64,000 nucleotides of DNA from SIG469 sp964384255 (lineage in GTDB: Bacteria; Bacillota; Clostridia; Oscillospirales; Oscillospiraceae): NCBI GenBank assembly GCA_964384255.1, contig CAYLKH010000002.1, forward strand, positions 1-64,000. Direction: 5' to 3'. The notes below the pieces were generated by a model, which did no database searches, was not told the DNA's origin, and saw nothing but the letters and a program-made list of their open reading frames with translations. Position 1 is the stretch's first letter. Every line of letters starts with the position of its first letter. The position numbers were made by a program, and so were the translations under genes. Shown here one piece after another: positions 42,771-49,793 of the stretch.

Positions 42771-42914
42771 ATGTTTTGCAGGCATTGTGCCGCAGGGATA
42801 CTTGCCATTGCTGTTGCCGCAGGGCTGCTGCTGTCTCTGTTCTTCGGAGGATATGGAACAGTCGTATTGGCAGTTATAGCGGCGGTAATTGGTCTGATTC
42901 TCCTTGGAAGATAA
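42771..42914 (+). CDS. 47-aa small membrane protein
   Basis: Small ORF starting ATG 42771, directly after the T-run of the rsgA terminator. The product begins MFCRHCAAG and then consists of two hydrophobic segments separated by FFGGYG, ending LLGR. GGGGGAG lies six bases upstream but is inside the right arm of the terminator hairpin, so translation would need read-through and an open hairpin, or a separate start of transcription. Composition (two N-terminal Cys, Gly/Ala/Leu/Val-rich helices) suggests a real membrane peptide. No family recognised. Confidence 0.5.
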   Translation: MFCRHCAAGILAIAVAAGLLLSLFFGGYGTVVLAVIAAVIGLILLGR

Positions 42915-42922
42915 TAAATGAA

Positions 42923-42964
42923 GCACAATTCCGGCATGTATGAGTAGCCCATACAAACCGGAAT
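42923..42964. repeat. Stem-loop X1, left copy
   Basis: 42-bp stem-loop (arms ATTCCGGCATGTATG and CATACAAACCGGAAT, two mismatches) that recurs as 43164-43207 on the other side of the 200-bp element. No T-run, so a terminator function is unproven. Confidence 0.85.
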
Positions 42965-42965
42965 A

Positions 42966-43165
42966 GAGACTGTCAAAAAACCTCGTAGAGTTCACCGCAT
43001 TAGCGGTGAAAAAATTCACATATGAAATTTCCGGCGGCGCGTACGTCGGAAATTTCTCCGCTCGGCCTTCAAACGTGCGAAAAAGGGAGCTTGCGACCTT
43101 TTGAGTGCGCTGCCGAAGGCCGCATAAACCGTGTCAAAATAGTCCGTTGGACTATTTTGGCACGC
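42966..43165. mobile_element. MITE-like multi-hairpin element, copy 1
   Basis: A 200-bp non-coding element repeated at 46344-46545. Ends are inverted: GAGACTGTCAAAA on the left, and GCGTGCCAAAA when the right end is read on the other strand. Internal stems: TTCACCGC/GCGGTGAA (42991-43010), GAAATTTCCG/CGGAAATTTC (from 43024), an outer CGGCCTTC/GAAGGCCG enclosing AAAAGG/CCTTTT, and AAAATAGTCC-GTT-GGACTATTTT near the right end. It carries no transposase gene. Duplicated stem-loops flank it (42923-42964 and 43164-43207). It lies upstream of sipL. Confidence 0.8.
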
Positions 43166-43207
43166 ATAATTCCGGCTTGTATGAGTTCAGCCCATACAAG
43201 CCGGAAT
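43164..43207. repeat. Stem-loop X1, right copy
   Basis: 44-bp near-identical duplicate of 42923-42964; here the 15-bp arms ATTCCGGCTTGTATG/CATACAAGCCGGAAT are perfect. The remaining gap to sipL (43208-43258) is AT-rich and holds its ribosome site. Confidence 0.85.
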
Positions 43208-43258
43208 ATTTACGTTTGTCCCGTAATATGCTTTACAAAAACCAAAGGAGTGGACAAC

Positions 43259-44794
43259 ATGGCTTTAAGCTTAAAAAAGCAGCATATTGAAAACTATTGT
43301 ACATTACTGTCCCGCCAGATGGTGGCAGAAGAAGCCGGAGACGTTATCGTTCCCGATTCCTGGCCAGATGCCGAAACCATATGCGGAAGCGCAGGGACGG
43401 TTATCGTCAGATCCCGCGAGTGTTCTACCGGAAAGGTTAATGTAAGCGGGAGCGTTAAGGCATGGATACTTTATCAGTCGCCGGATAAGGAAATCCGGGC
43501 GATGCAAACGGTTTTGCCATATACCGTCCAGCTTGCTGACCCGAGAATTACTGATGATTCTGTGGCTATCGTCCAACCCCGGCTTGCTAATTGCGAAGGA
43601 AAGATGGTCAACTCAAGAAAGCTACAGGTCAAAGCGGCTGTATATTTAACTGTAACGGTCATGAATAAGACTGAACTGGTTTATTGCCAGAGCCTGGATA
43701 ATGACAGTCAGCTTGAAATCCAATATGGTGAATATCCACTATTGCTCACAAATGCTGTAAAGGACAAGAGCTTTACAATATCCGACGAATTGCAGCTGGA
43801 AAACGGTCAGCCTGGTCTTGGTCAGCTGCTGGCTTCGTCAGTCAGCCTGAATCTGACGGACAAAAAGCTGGTTGGTACCCGGTTGGTATTTAAGGGCGAG
43901 GCCCATGCCCAGGTGGTATATCTTTCCCACGAAGGAACCGTTGAACAGGCTGGTCTTAGCCTGCCGTTTTCTCAGATCATAGATTTGGACGGGGTTGAAG
44001 AAACAGACATTCCCGAAGTGCATATGGTAATGTCTTCCTGCGAGCTGGAAATACTGGACGACTATTCCGAAAACCTGAGACGGATGGAGCTTAATATGAA
44101 TGTTCTGGCTCAGGCGACGATGTCACGGCAGATGACAATTATGCCCGTTTTGGATTTTTACAGCACCGACCTCAGCTCGACTGTTGAAACAGAAGAAACC
44201 GAACTGATTTCGCTGCTGGATATTAAAAGCGTCCCTCGTTCTGCCCGTCAGACAATAGCCTGCGACACCCAGCCGGAAAAGGTGCTTGATGTTACGGTGA
44301 CCATGCTCAGACAGGAAACCGAACGGGTCGGAGACGGTCTACAGACTAAGCAGGGGCTTGAAGCTGCGATCCTTTATGTTGACAGAAACGGAATGGTTAA
44401 AACTCAACGGAAAAAGTTTGATGTGACCGCTGACCTTGCGCTGGCCAATAACGCCGAAGCTGAAACGGAGTGCAGATTTATGGCTGCTCCCAATGCAGCC
44501 ATCAGCGGTGATGAGATAGAGCTGAATGTTGAACTTGAGCTTGCTTATGTCTGTACTTCCGCCCAGAAAGTCCGGCTGCTTACAAATGGGGAGACAGGTG
44601 AGCCTTTAGCGAAAACGGACAGACCGTCAGCGGTGGTAATCCGTGGGAACGGCGATCTGTGGCAGCTGGCCAAAAGATACGGCGCAAGAGTGGATGAAAT
44701 AAAGGCAGTTAACAATTTGACTGAGGATAATATCGATGGAAAAATGATCATCATTCCCAAACCGTCGGCTGCTTCCAGCGGTATGGTGCAGTGA
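43259..44794 (+). CDS. sipL: SipL-like DUF3794/LysM spore coat protein
   Basis: 511-aa protein. Several DUF3794 units (about residues 20-430) built of repeated beta strands are followed by a C-terminal LysM domain (VVIRGNGDLWQLAKRYGARVDEIKAVN). This is the architecture of Clostridioides SipL, which binds SpoIVA to anchor the coat to the forespore; spoIVA follows after 28 nt, supporting the assignment. Start ATG 43259 follows AAAGGAG by 8 nt. A longer frame upstream only translates the repeat element. Expected to be mother-cell (sigma-E) expressed; I could not fix the promoter. Confidence 0.85.
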   Translation: MALSLKKQHIENYCTLLSRQMVAEEAGDVIVPDSWPDAETICGSAGTVIVRSRECSTGKVNVSGSVKAWILYQSPDKEIRAMQTVLPYTVQLADPRITDDSVAIVQPRLANCEGKMVNSRKLQVKAAVYLTVTVMNKTELVYCQSLDNDSQLEIQYGEYPLLLTNAVKDKSFTISDELQLENGQPGLGQLLASSVSLNLTDKKLVGTRLVFKGEAHAQVVYLSHEGTVEQAGLSLPFSQIIDLDGVEETDIPEVHMVMSSCELEILDDYSENLRRMELNMNVLAQATMSRQMTIMPVLDFYSTDLSSTVETEETELISLLDIKSVPRSARQTIACDTQPEKVLDVTVTMLRQETERVGDGLQTKQGLEAAILYVDRNGMVKTQRKKFDVTADLALANNAEAETECRFMAAPNAAISGDEIELNVELELAYVCTSAQKVRLLTNGETGEPLAKTDRPSAVVIRGNGDLWQLAKRYGARVDEIKAVNNLTEDNIDGKMIIIPKPSAASSGMVQ

Positions 44795-44822
44795 TAACAG
44801 GGAAAAGCAGGGAGGTATAAAC

Positions 44823-46298
44823 GTGGCACACAGCAGACTGTACGAGGATATCGCCGAAAGGACCGGCGGGGATATTTATATTGCGGTGGTCGGTCCTGTG
44901 AGAACAGGAAAATCCACATTTATAAAACGGTTTATGGAAACAGTGGTAATTCCAAATATTGACAATGTGTATAAAAAAGAAAGAGCCAGAGATGAGCTGC
45001 CCCAAAGCGGCTCCGGCAGAACGGTTATGACAATGGAACCCAAGTTTGTGCCGGAAGAAGCCGTTACAGTAAGCTTTGGAAAAGCTAAAGCCAGGGTCCG
45101 GATGATCGACAGCGTTGGATATCTTGTGGATGGAGCCATAGGTCAAACCGAGGAGGGAGTTCCACGAATGGTCACCACCCCCTGGTTCGACCATGAGGTC
45201 ACCATGTTCGAGGCGGCCGAAACCGGAACAAGAAAGGTAATCACCGACCACAGCACCGTAGGTATAGTCATAACTACCGACGGAAGTGTAACCGAGCTTC
45301 CCAGAGAAAGCTATATTGAAGCAGAAGACAGGACTATCAGCGAGCTTAAAGCGCTGGGAAAACCCTTCATGGTGCTTATCAATACCACAGACCCGGCATC
45401 TCAAAGTGCCAGAAGCCTGAAAAATGAGATAGAAAAAAAGCATGGGGTATCATGCCTTGCAGTAAACTGCCTCGAACTGACCGAAGCGGATATTCTTGAC
45501 GTTTTCAGCACGATGCTTATGGAATTCCCCATGACAGAAATGCAGGTGCTTTTGCCGGACTGGGTAGATGCCATGGCTTATGACTGCCCAATGAAAACCG
45601 AGATATATAAAAAACTGCTGGATACAGCGCCGGGGATAGCAAGGTTGAAGGACGCCGAAAGAATTGTTTCCGCCATGGGAACGGTTGATTTTGTCAAATA
45701 TTGCGAAATGAGCGCCACAGATCTGGCAAAGGGGATAGCGGTCATAACCATCGAACTGCCACGGCAGCTGTTTTATGAGACGCTGACCCAGCAGACCGGA
45801 GTTGCGGTGACCTGTGATGGCGACCTTATGACCATGCTGGCAGAAATGGCCCATATCAAAAAAGATTATGACAAAATTTCCGGAGCGCTGGAACAGGTCA
45901 GGGCAGTAGGCTATGGGATCGTTATGCCCGATACCGAGGAAATGACGCTTCAAACCCCGGAGATAATCAAAAGCGGCGGAAGCTACGGAGTTAAGCTTAA
46001 GGCGTCAGCCCCGTCAATACATATGATAAGAGCCGATATTGAAGCGGAGATAAGCCCCATAGTCGGCAGTGAAAAGCAGTCTCAGGAGCTGGTGAACTAC
46101 CTGCTTAGCGAATTTGAAGAAGATACCGAAAAGCTTTGGCAGTCGAATATTTTTGGCAAATCACTATTTGAACTTGTAAACGAGGGCCTGAATTCAAAGC
46201 TGAAAAAGATGCCTGAGGAAGCAAGATTCAAGCTCAGAGATACCCTTTGCCGTATTATCAACGAGGGCAGCGGCGGACTGATATGTATAATACTATAG
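44823..46298 (+). CDS. spoIVA: Stage IV sporulation ATPase SpoIVA
   Basis: 491-aa coat basement-layer protein. N-terminal Walker A lies in VVGPVRTGKSTFIKRF, followed by the conserved MIDSVGYLVDGAIG; the long C-terminal region needed for polymerisation is intact. It hydrolyses ATP to form the scaffold on the forespore surface. Start is GTG 44823 after GGAGG. Proof that the organism belongs to a spore-forming lineage. Confidence 0.96.
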   Translation: MAHSRLYEDIAERTGGDIYIAVVGPVRTGKSTFIKRFMETVVIPNIDNVYKKERARDELPQSGSGRTVMTMEPKFVPEEAVTVSFGKAKARVRMIDSVGYLVDGAIGQTEEGVPRMVTTPWFDHEVTMFEAAETGTRKVITDHSTVGIVITTDGSVTELPRESYIEAEDRTISELKALGKPFMVLINTTDPASQSARSLKNEIEKKHGVSCLAVNCLELTEADILDVFSTMLMEFPMTEMQVLLPDWVDAMAYDCPMKTEIYKKLLDTAPGIARLKDAERIVSAMGTVDFVKYCEMSATDLAKGIAVITIELPRQLFYETLTQQTGVAVTCDGDLMTMLAEMAHIKKDYDKISGALEQVRAVGYGIVMPDTEEMTLQTPEIIKSGGSYGVKLKASAPSIHMIRADIEAEISPIVGSEKQSQELVNYLLSEFEEDTEKLWQSNIFGKSLFELVNEGLNSKLKKMPEEARFKLRDTLCRIINEGSGGLICIIL

Positions 46299-46300
46299 AT

Positions 46301-46343
46301 AGCAGCAGGACCTTTCCATAAACCGGAAAGGTCCTGCAATGCT
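46301..46343. repeat. Stem-loop X2, left copy
   Basis: 43-bp stem-loop with perfect 13-bp arms (GCAGGACCTTTCC/GGAAAGGTCCTGC), directly after the spoIVA stop. Repeated with one mismatch at 46548-46590. Confidence 0.88.
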
Positions 46344-46545
46344 GAGTCTGTCAAAAAACCTCGTAGAGTTCGCCGTGTTAGCGGCGAAAAAATTCACATA
46401 TGAAATTTCCGGCGGCGTGTACGTCGGAAATTTCACTACTCGGCCTTCAAACGTGCGAAAAAGGCCGCATGGCGGCCTTTTGAGTGCGCTGCCGAAGGCC
46501 GCAAGAACCCGTGTCTAAATAGTCCAACGGACTATTTTGACACGC
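46344..46545. mobile_element. MITE-like multi-hairpin element, copy 2
   Basis: 202-bp second copy of the element at 42966-43165. Ends GAGTCTGTCAAAA and (other strand) GCGTGTCAAAA. The first hairpin reads TTCGCCG/CGGCGAA, a compensatory change relative to copy 1. The middle hairpin is AAAAGGCCGC/GCGGCCTTTT where copy 1 has a shorter AAAAGG stem. The last hairpin has loop AAC where copy 1 has GTT, its reverse complement. It fills the 326-nt gap between convergent spoIVA and gltX with its flanking stem-loops; no gene is present. Confidence 0.82.
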
Positions 46546-46547
46546 TG

Positions 46548-46590
46548 AGCAGCAGGACCTTTCCATAAATCGGAAAGGTCCTGCAATGCT
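46548..46590. repeat. Stem-loop X2, right copy
   Basis: 43-bp duplicate of 46301-46343 (one base different, in the loop). Followed by TTCTTTT, so it may terminate plus-strand transcription. Confidence 0.88.
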
Positions 46591-46624
46591 TCTTTTGCGG
46601 GTTATAGAGTTCAGGGTGTCGCCA

Positions 46625-48091
46625 TTAGCTGAGACGGGAAATGCCGTCCTTTATGCGGCGGATGGATTCTTCCTTGCCAAGGATGGCGGCTATTTCCACA
46701 GCGCCGCCGGGAGTCATCTGCTTTCCGGAAAGAGCGACCCGGGCAGGCCAGAGAATAAGACCGTTCTTGACCCCCAGCTCTTCGATCAGGGCAAACAGAG
46801 CGCTGTGAACACCTTCCTGGGACCAGTCCTCAAGAGCTTCGAAAACGGGGAGAACTGCCTTGAGGGATTCCAGAGAATTTTCAAGGTTGGTCTTCATTTT
46901 CTTGTGGACATACATCTGGATGTCATAATCGGGAAGATCGTCAAAAAAGTCTATCCGGTCATGAATGTCGGTAAGTACCTCGCATCGGGACTGGACAAGT
47001 GCGGCGATAGCCTTAAGGTCAAGACCGGAGCGGGTAAGGCCCATATATGGCAGAGCGCGCTGATAAAACTCCTCAGCAGGCAGAGCCTTGATGTATTCGG
47101 AATTCATCCAGGTCAGCTTGGCTTTGTCGAACACGGCAGGGGATTTGGATATGCCCTTGATGTCAAAGACTTTTATAAGGCTGTCCAGGTCAAATATTTC
47201 CTGCTCGCCTCCGGGACTCCAGCCCAGCAGAGCAACATAGTTGATAACGGCTTCGGACAGATAGCCCTCGGCGATAAGGTCTTCATAGGAAGGATCCCCG
47301 TGACGCTTGGACATTTTGTGCTGGCTGTCACGCATAACAGGAGAGCAGTGAACATAGGTGGGTATATCCCAGCCAAAGGCCTGATAAAGCAGATTATATT
47401 TGGGAGCGGAAGAAAGATATTCCGAACCGCGGACAACATGGGAAATGCCCATCAGATGGTCATCAATAACGTTCGCAAAGTTGTAGGTGGGAAGGCCGTC
47501 AGATTTGATAAGAACATTATCGTCCAGAGTCTCGTTGGGTACGGTGATGTCGCCAAAAACGGCGTCAGAGAAGGTCGTAGTGCCTTCGGACGGTATTTTC
47601 TGCCTGATAACATAGGGGACCCCGGCAGCGAGTTTTTCGTCGATCTCCTGCTGAGAAAGGCGGGAGCAGAATCCGTCGTATTTGGCGGTTGGATCAGCGG
47701 CGTGAAGTTCTTCCAGACGTTCTTTGGTGCAGAAGCAGCGGTATGCTGCGCCTTTTTTGATAAGAAGCTCGGCATACTTTCCATAAATCTCGCGACGTTC
47801 GGTCTGGACATATGGCCCAACAGGCCCGCCGATATCAGGACCCTCATCGTGCTGGAGCCTGCATTCCTTCATTGTTTTGTAGATCACGTCTGTTGCGCCT
47901 TCCACAAAGCGGTCCTGGTCAGTATCTTCGATACGCAGCAGGAACTTGCCCCCAAGATTCCGTGCGATAAGGAAGGTGTAAAGGGCAGTGCGCAGATTGC
48001 CCACGTGCATATATCCGGTGGGGCTGGGAGCAAAACGGGTACGGACCTCATTCTTTGGGATCCGCGCTTCCATTTCGGCAAAGTAGTCCAT
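46625..48091 (-). CDS. gltX: Glutamyl-tRNA synthetase
   Basis: 488-aa class I synthetase charging tRNA-Glu. HIGH-like motif in RFAPSPTGYMHVGNLRTALY and KMSKRHGD as KMSKS. The C-terminal anticodon-binding helical domain is complete. The start is ATG 48091: GGAGG lies nine bases upstream, whereas the ATG at 48100 touches it. A separate glnS gene also occurs in the window. Confidence 0.94.
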   Translation of the reverse strand: MDYFAEMEARIPKNEVRTRFAPSPTGYMHVGNLRTALYTFLIARNLGGKFLLRIEDTDQDRFVEGATDVIYKTMKECRLQHDEGPDIGGPVGPYVQTERREIYGKYAELLIKKGAAYRCFCTKERLEELHAADPTAKYDGFCSRLSQQEIDEKLAAGVPYVIRQKIPSEGTTTFSDAVFGDITVPNETLDDNVLIKSDGLPTYNFANVIDDHLMGISHVVRGSEYLSSAPKYNLLYQAFGWDIPTYVHCSPVMRDSQHKMSKRHGDPSYEDLIAEGYLSEAVINYVALLGWSPGGEQEIFDLDSLIKVFDIKGISKSPAVFDKAKLTWMNSEYIKALPAEEFYQRALPYMGLTRSGLDLKAIAALVQSRCEVLTDIHDRIDFFDDLPDYDIQMYVHKKMKTNLENSLESLKAVLPVFEALEDWSQEGVHSALFALIEELGVKNGLILWPARVALSGKQMTPGGAVEIAAILGKEESIRRIKDGISRLS

Positions 48092-48137
48092 GTGTTTCAT
48101 CCTCCGTTTAATACTTTGGTCATACTGTTCGACGTAT

Positions 48138-48166
48138 ATTCTAGATTTTTATGCCGAGAATGTCAA
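48138..48166 (-). promoter_or_regulatory. Promoter of gltX
   Basis: Minus strand: TTGACA (48161-48166), 17-bp spacer, TAGAAT (48138-48143). Confidence 0.8.
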
Positions 48167-48211
48167 GCAAAAGCAACATTAATATATTGTTGTCGATCCA
48201 AACTCCGGCGT

Positions 48212-48733
48212 TCAGGCCAGCGTTATCCAATATCTTTGGAAAACGGTGTGATCTTCGTCTTCTATTTCGTTTTCCAGCACGCCGCCGTTTTTGATTATGA
48301 CCCGGGCCGAGGCAATGTTATCCTTTTGACAGGTCACAAGAACGCTGCTTATCCCCATGGATAAACAGCGCTGGAGAGCCAGAGCCAGCATGGAGGTACC
48401 ATAACCGCGGCCGCGCATGGATGGACGGACGGAATACCCGATATGGCCGCCGGTAGCCAGAAGGCTTTCGTTAAGCTCGGGCCTTATCTGGAGCATACCA
48501 ACAGGAAGATCACCGATAGTGGCGAAATATGTTATGGAAGGCATATATCCGGGCAACGGCGAGCTTTTTGCATCGGTGACCCGCTTTAGCCACATGCTGT
48601 AGCTGGTAGCGCTGTCAAATCCATAGCTCCCGGCGATTTTCGATTCGCCGAAATCAAAAAATTCTCTGCGCATATCAAGAGCAGAGCGTTGGAGCTTTGC
48701 GGATGGTAAAGTGAGCTTTAATGAATTGGACAA
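48212..48733 (-). CDS. GNAT-family N-acetyltransferase
   Basis: 173-aa acetyl-CoA-dependent acetyltransferase. The acetyl-CoA loop is YSVRPSMRGRGYGTSML (R/Q-x-x-G-x-G/A); the C-terminal SARVIIKNGGVLENEI is typical of GNATs close to small-molecule or ribosomal-protein acetylases. Start taken as TTG 48733 because GGGAGGG sits six bases upstream. It lies downstream of a small-ORF unit with promoter and terminator on the same strand. Substrate unknown. Confidence 0.8.
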   Translation of the reverse strand: MSNSLKLTLPSAKLQRSALDMRREFFDFGESKIAGSYGFDSATSYSMWLKRVTDAKSSPLPGYMPSITYFATIGDLPVGMLQIRPELNESLLATGGHIGYSVRPSMRGRGYGTSMLALALQRCLSMGISSVLVTCQKDNIASARVIIKNGGVLENEIEDEDHTVFQRYWITLA

Positions 48734-48746
48734 ATTTATCCCTCCC

Positions 48747-48794
48747 AAAAGAAAATATAAAACCGGCGCAAGCCTGACAAAAGCCTGCGCCGGT
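48747..48794 (-). terminator. Terminator between the 33-aa ORF and the GNAT gene
   Basis: On the minus strand ACCGGCGCA pairs with TGCGCCGGT around a 15-nt loop, followed by TTTATATTTTC. It could end the small-ORF transcript or attenuate transcription into the GNAT gene. Confidence 0.8.
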
Positions 48795-48812
48795 GCATCA
48801 ATTCAAAAGCGT

Positions 48813-48914
48813 TCAGTTTGAAAAAGAATGCGCAAGGCCAAGCCCGCCGACAGCAAAAGCTTTTGCGACGCGCTGATGTTTGCAGTAAAGCAGAGCAAAA
48901 TTACGCATTATCAT
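48813..48914 (-). CDS. 33-aa small protein or leader peptide
   Basis: Minus-strand ORF starting ATG 48914 (or ATG 48908). The product starts MIMRNFALLYCKHQRVAKAF and ends GLAHSFSN. Everything a gene needs is present: consensus promoter at 48943-48971, AGGAGGT six bases before the start, and a terminator after the stop. The peptide has a basic front, a single Cys and a Gly/Ala-rich middle. A perfect palindrome GCAAAAGCTTTTGC lies inside it (48853-48866). Position upstream of an acetyltransferase suggests a leader peptide controlling it, or an independent small protein. No family recognised. Confidence 0.65.
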   Translation of the reverse strand: MIMRNFALLYCKHQRVAKAFAVGGLGLAHSFSN

Positions 48915-48942
48915 TCCCAAACCTCCTTTTCAGAATGTGGGT

Positions 48943-48971
48943 ATGATACCACCGGCATGGGTATTTGTCAA
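48943..48971 (-). promoter_or_regulatory. Promoter of the 33-aa ORF
   Basis: Minus strand: TTGACA (48966-48971), 17-bp spacer, TATCAT (48943-48948), about 29 nt before the start codon. Confidence 0.85.
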
Positions 48972-49019
48972 GGTCAAAATACAATATGTTGTGTTCGGTT
49001 CAAAATAGGCTGGGATTTA

Positions 49020-49048
49020 TTGACTAACTGTATGTTTTGGGATATAAT
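49020..49048 (+). promoter_or_regulatory. Promoter of the lipoprotein-dlt region
   Basis: TTGACT (49020-49025), 17-bp spacer, TATAAT (49043-49048). It is divergent from the 33-aa ORF promoter; the -35 boxes are about 48 bp apart. Confidence 0.85.
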
Positions 49049-49129
49049 AGACTAGTTTAATTGCGAGAACCGATTGCCTGCCATCCATGGCAGTAACTGA
49101 CAATAAATATTACAAAGGAGCTTTCATTT

Positions 49130-49762
49130 ATGAAAAGATATCTTGTTTTGCTTTCTCTTGTCGTCATCGCGGCAATGCTTGCCGGTTGCGGCGGAGCCTC
49201 CGAGCCAGCCGTTTCCGCCGAAGCAGCTTCTTCCGAGCCTGTTCAGGCCGCTGTTTCCGAATCCCCGGCAGAAAGCGAGCCTGCCCAGTCCAACGGCCCA
49301 CTGGTCATAGGCGGTGCCGCCGACGAAGCCCAGTCTCCGGCCGCGGCTGCCGACATCAACGAGGAAGACCTTGTGGTTGTCATTAACGGTGGGGAACTCA
49401 CCTTCGACATGACGATGGATTCTGTCTTTGAACTGCTTGGAACCGATTACGAATACTCCGAAGCTATCAGCTGCGCTTACGACGGCATGGACAAAACCTT
49501 TGAATACTCCGATCTGGTGATTTATTCCTGGCCAGACGGCGAAACTGATCGCGTCAGCGAATTCCTTATTTTCTCCGACGTATGCACCACCGCCCGTGGC
49601 ATCACCGTAGGCTCTTCCCTGGACGATGTTATCGCGGCTTATGGTCAGGGCAGCGAGGTCGGCTCAATGATCGAATACGAAGCCCTCGGAAGACTCATTA
49701 GCTTCAGCATATCTGACGGCGCTGTTACCGATATCGACTTTATGACTGTGCAGGAAGACTGA
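49130..49762 (+). CDS. Surface lipoprotein of unknown function
   Basis: 210-aa lipoprotein: signal peptide with lipobox LAGC, Cys at about residue 20. A low-complexity Ala/Ser/Glu/Pro linker (about 22-75) leads to a compact acidic domain (about 80-210) with alternating beta and alpha elements (GGELTFDMTMDSVFELLG; GITVGSSLDDVIAAYGQG), two similar blocks that resemble each other. It precedes the dlt cluster with only a 31-nt gap to the next gene. Function not recognised. Confidence 0.75.
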   Translation: MKRYLVLLSLVVIAAMLAGCGGASEPAVSAEAASSEPVQAAVSESPAESEPAQSNGPLVIGGAADEAQSPAAAADINEEDLVVVINGGELTFDMTMDSVFELLGTDYEYSEAISCAYDGMDKTFEYSDLVIYSWPDGETDRVSEFLIFSDVCTTARGITVGSSLDDVIAAYGQGSEVGSMIEYEALGRLISFSISDGAVTDIDFMTVQED

Positions 49763-49793
49763 TTTTTCGAAAGGAATGCCTTAAATTCTGGGC

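Noticed and set aside
42923..43207. Stem-loops X1 as intrinsic terminators
   Set aside because: No T-run follows on either strand, so they are listed only as repeats.
43203..43240. Sigma-E promoter for sipL-spoIVA
   Set aside because: ATATT and a CGTAATAT-like box exist, but spacing and matches are too poor to claim.
43022..43258. N-terminal 79-codon extension of sipL
   Set aside because: It translates the repeat element and the stem-loop; the AAAGGAG site and family N-terminus place the start at 43259.
46586..48364. 592-codon plus-strand open frame
   Set aside because: Antisense to gltX and extending into the GNAT gene; no domain signature.
48828..49055. 75-codon plus-strand frame opposite the 33-aa ORF
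   Set aside because: No ribosome site, overlaps promoters on both strands; the minus-strand ORF has full signals.
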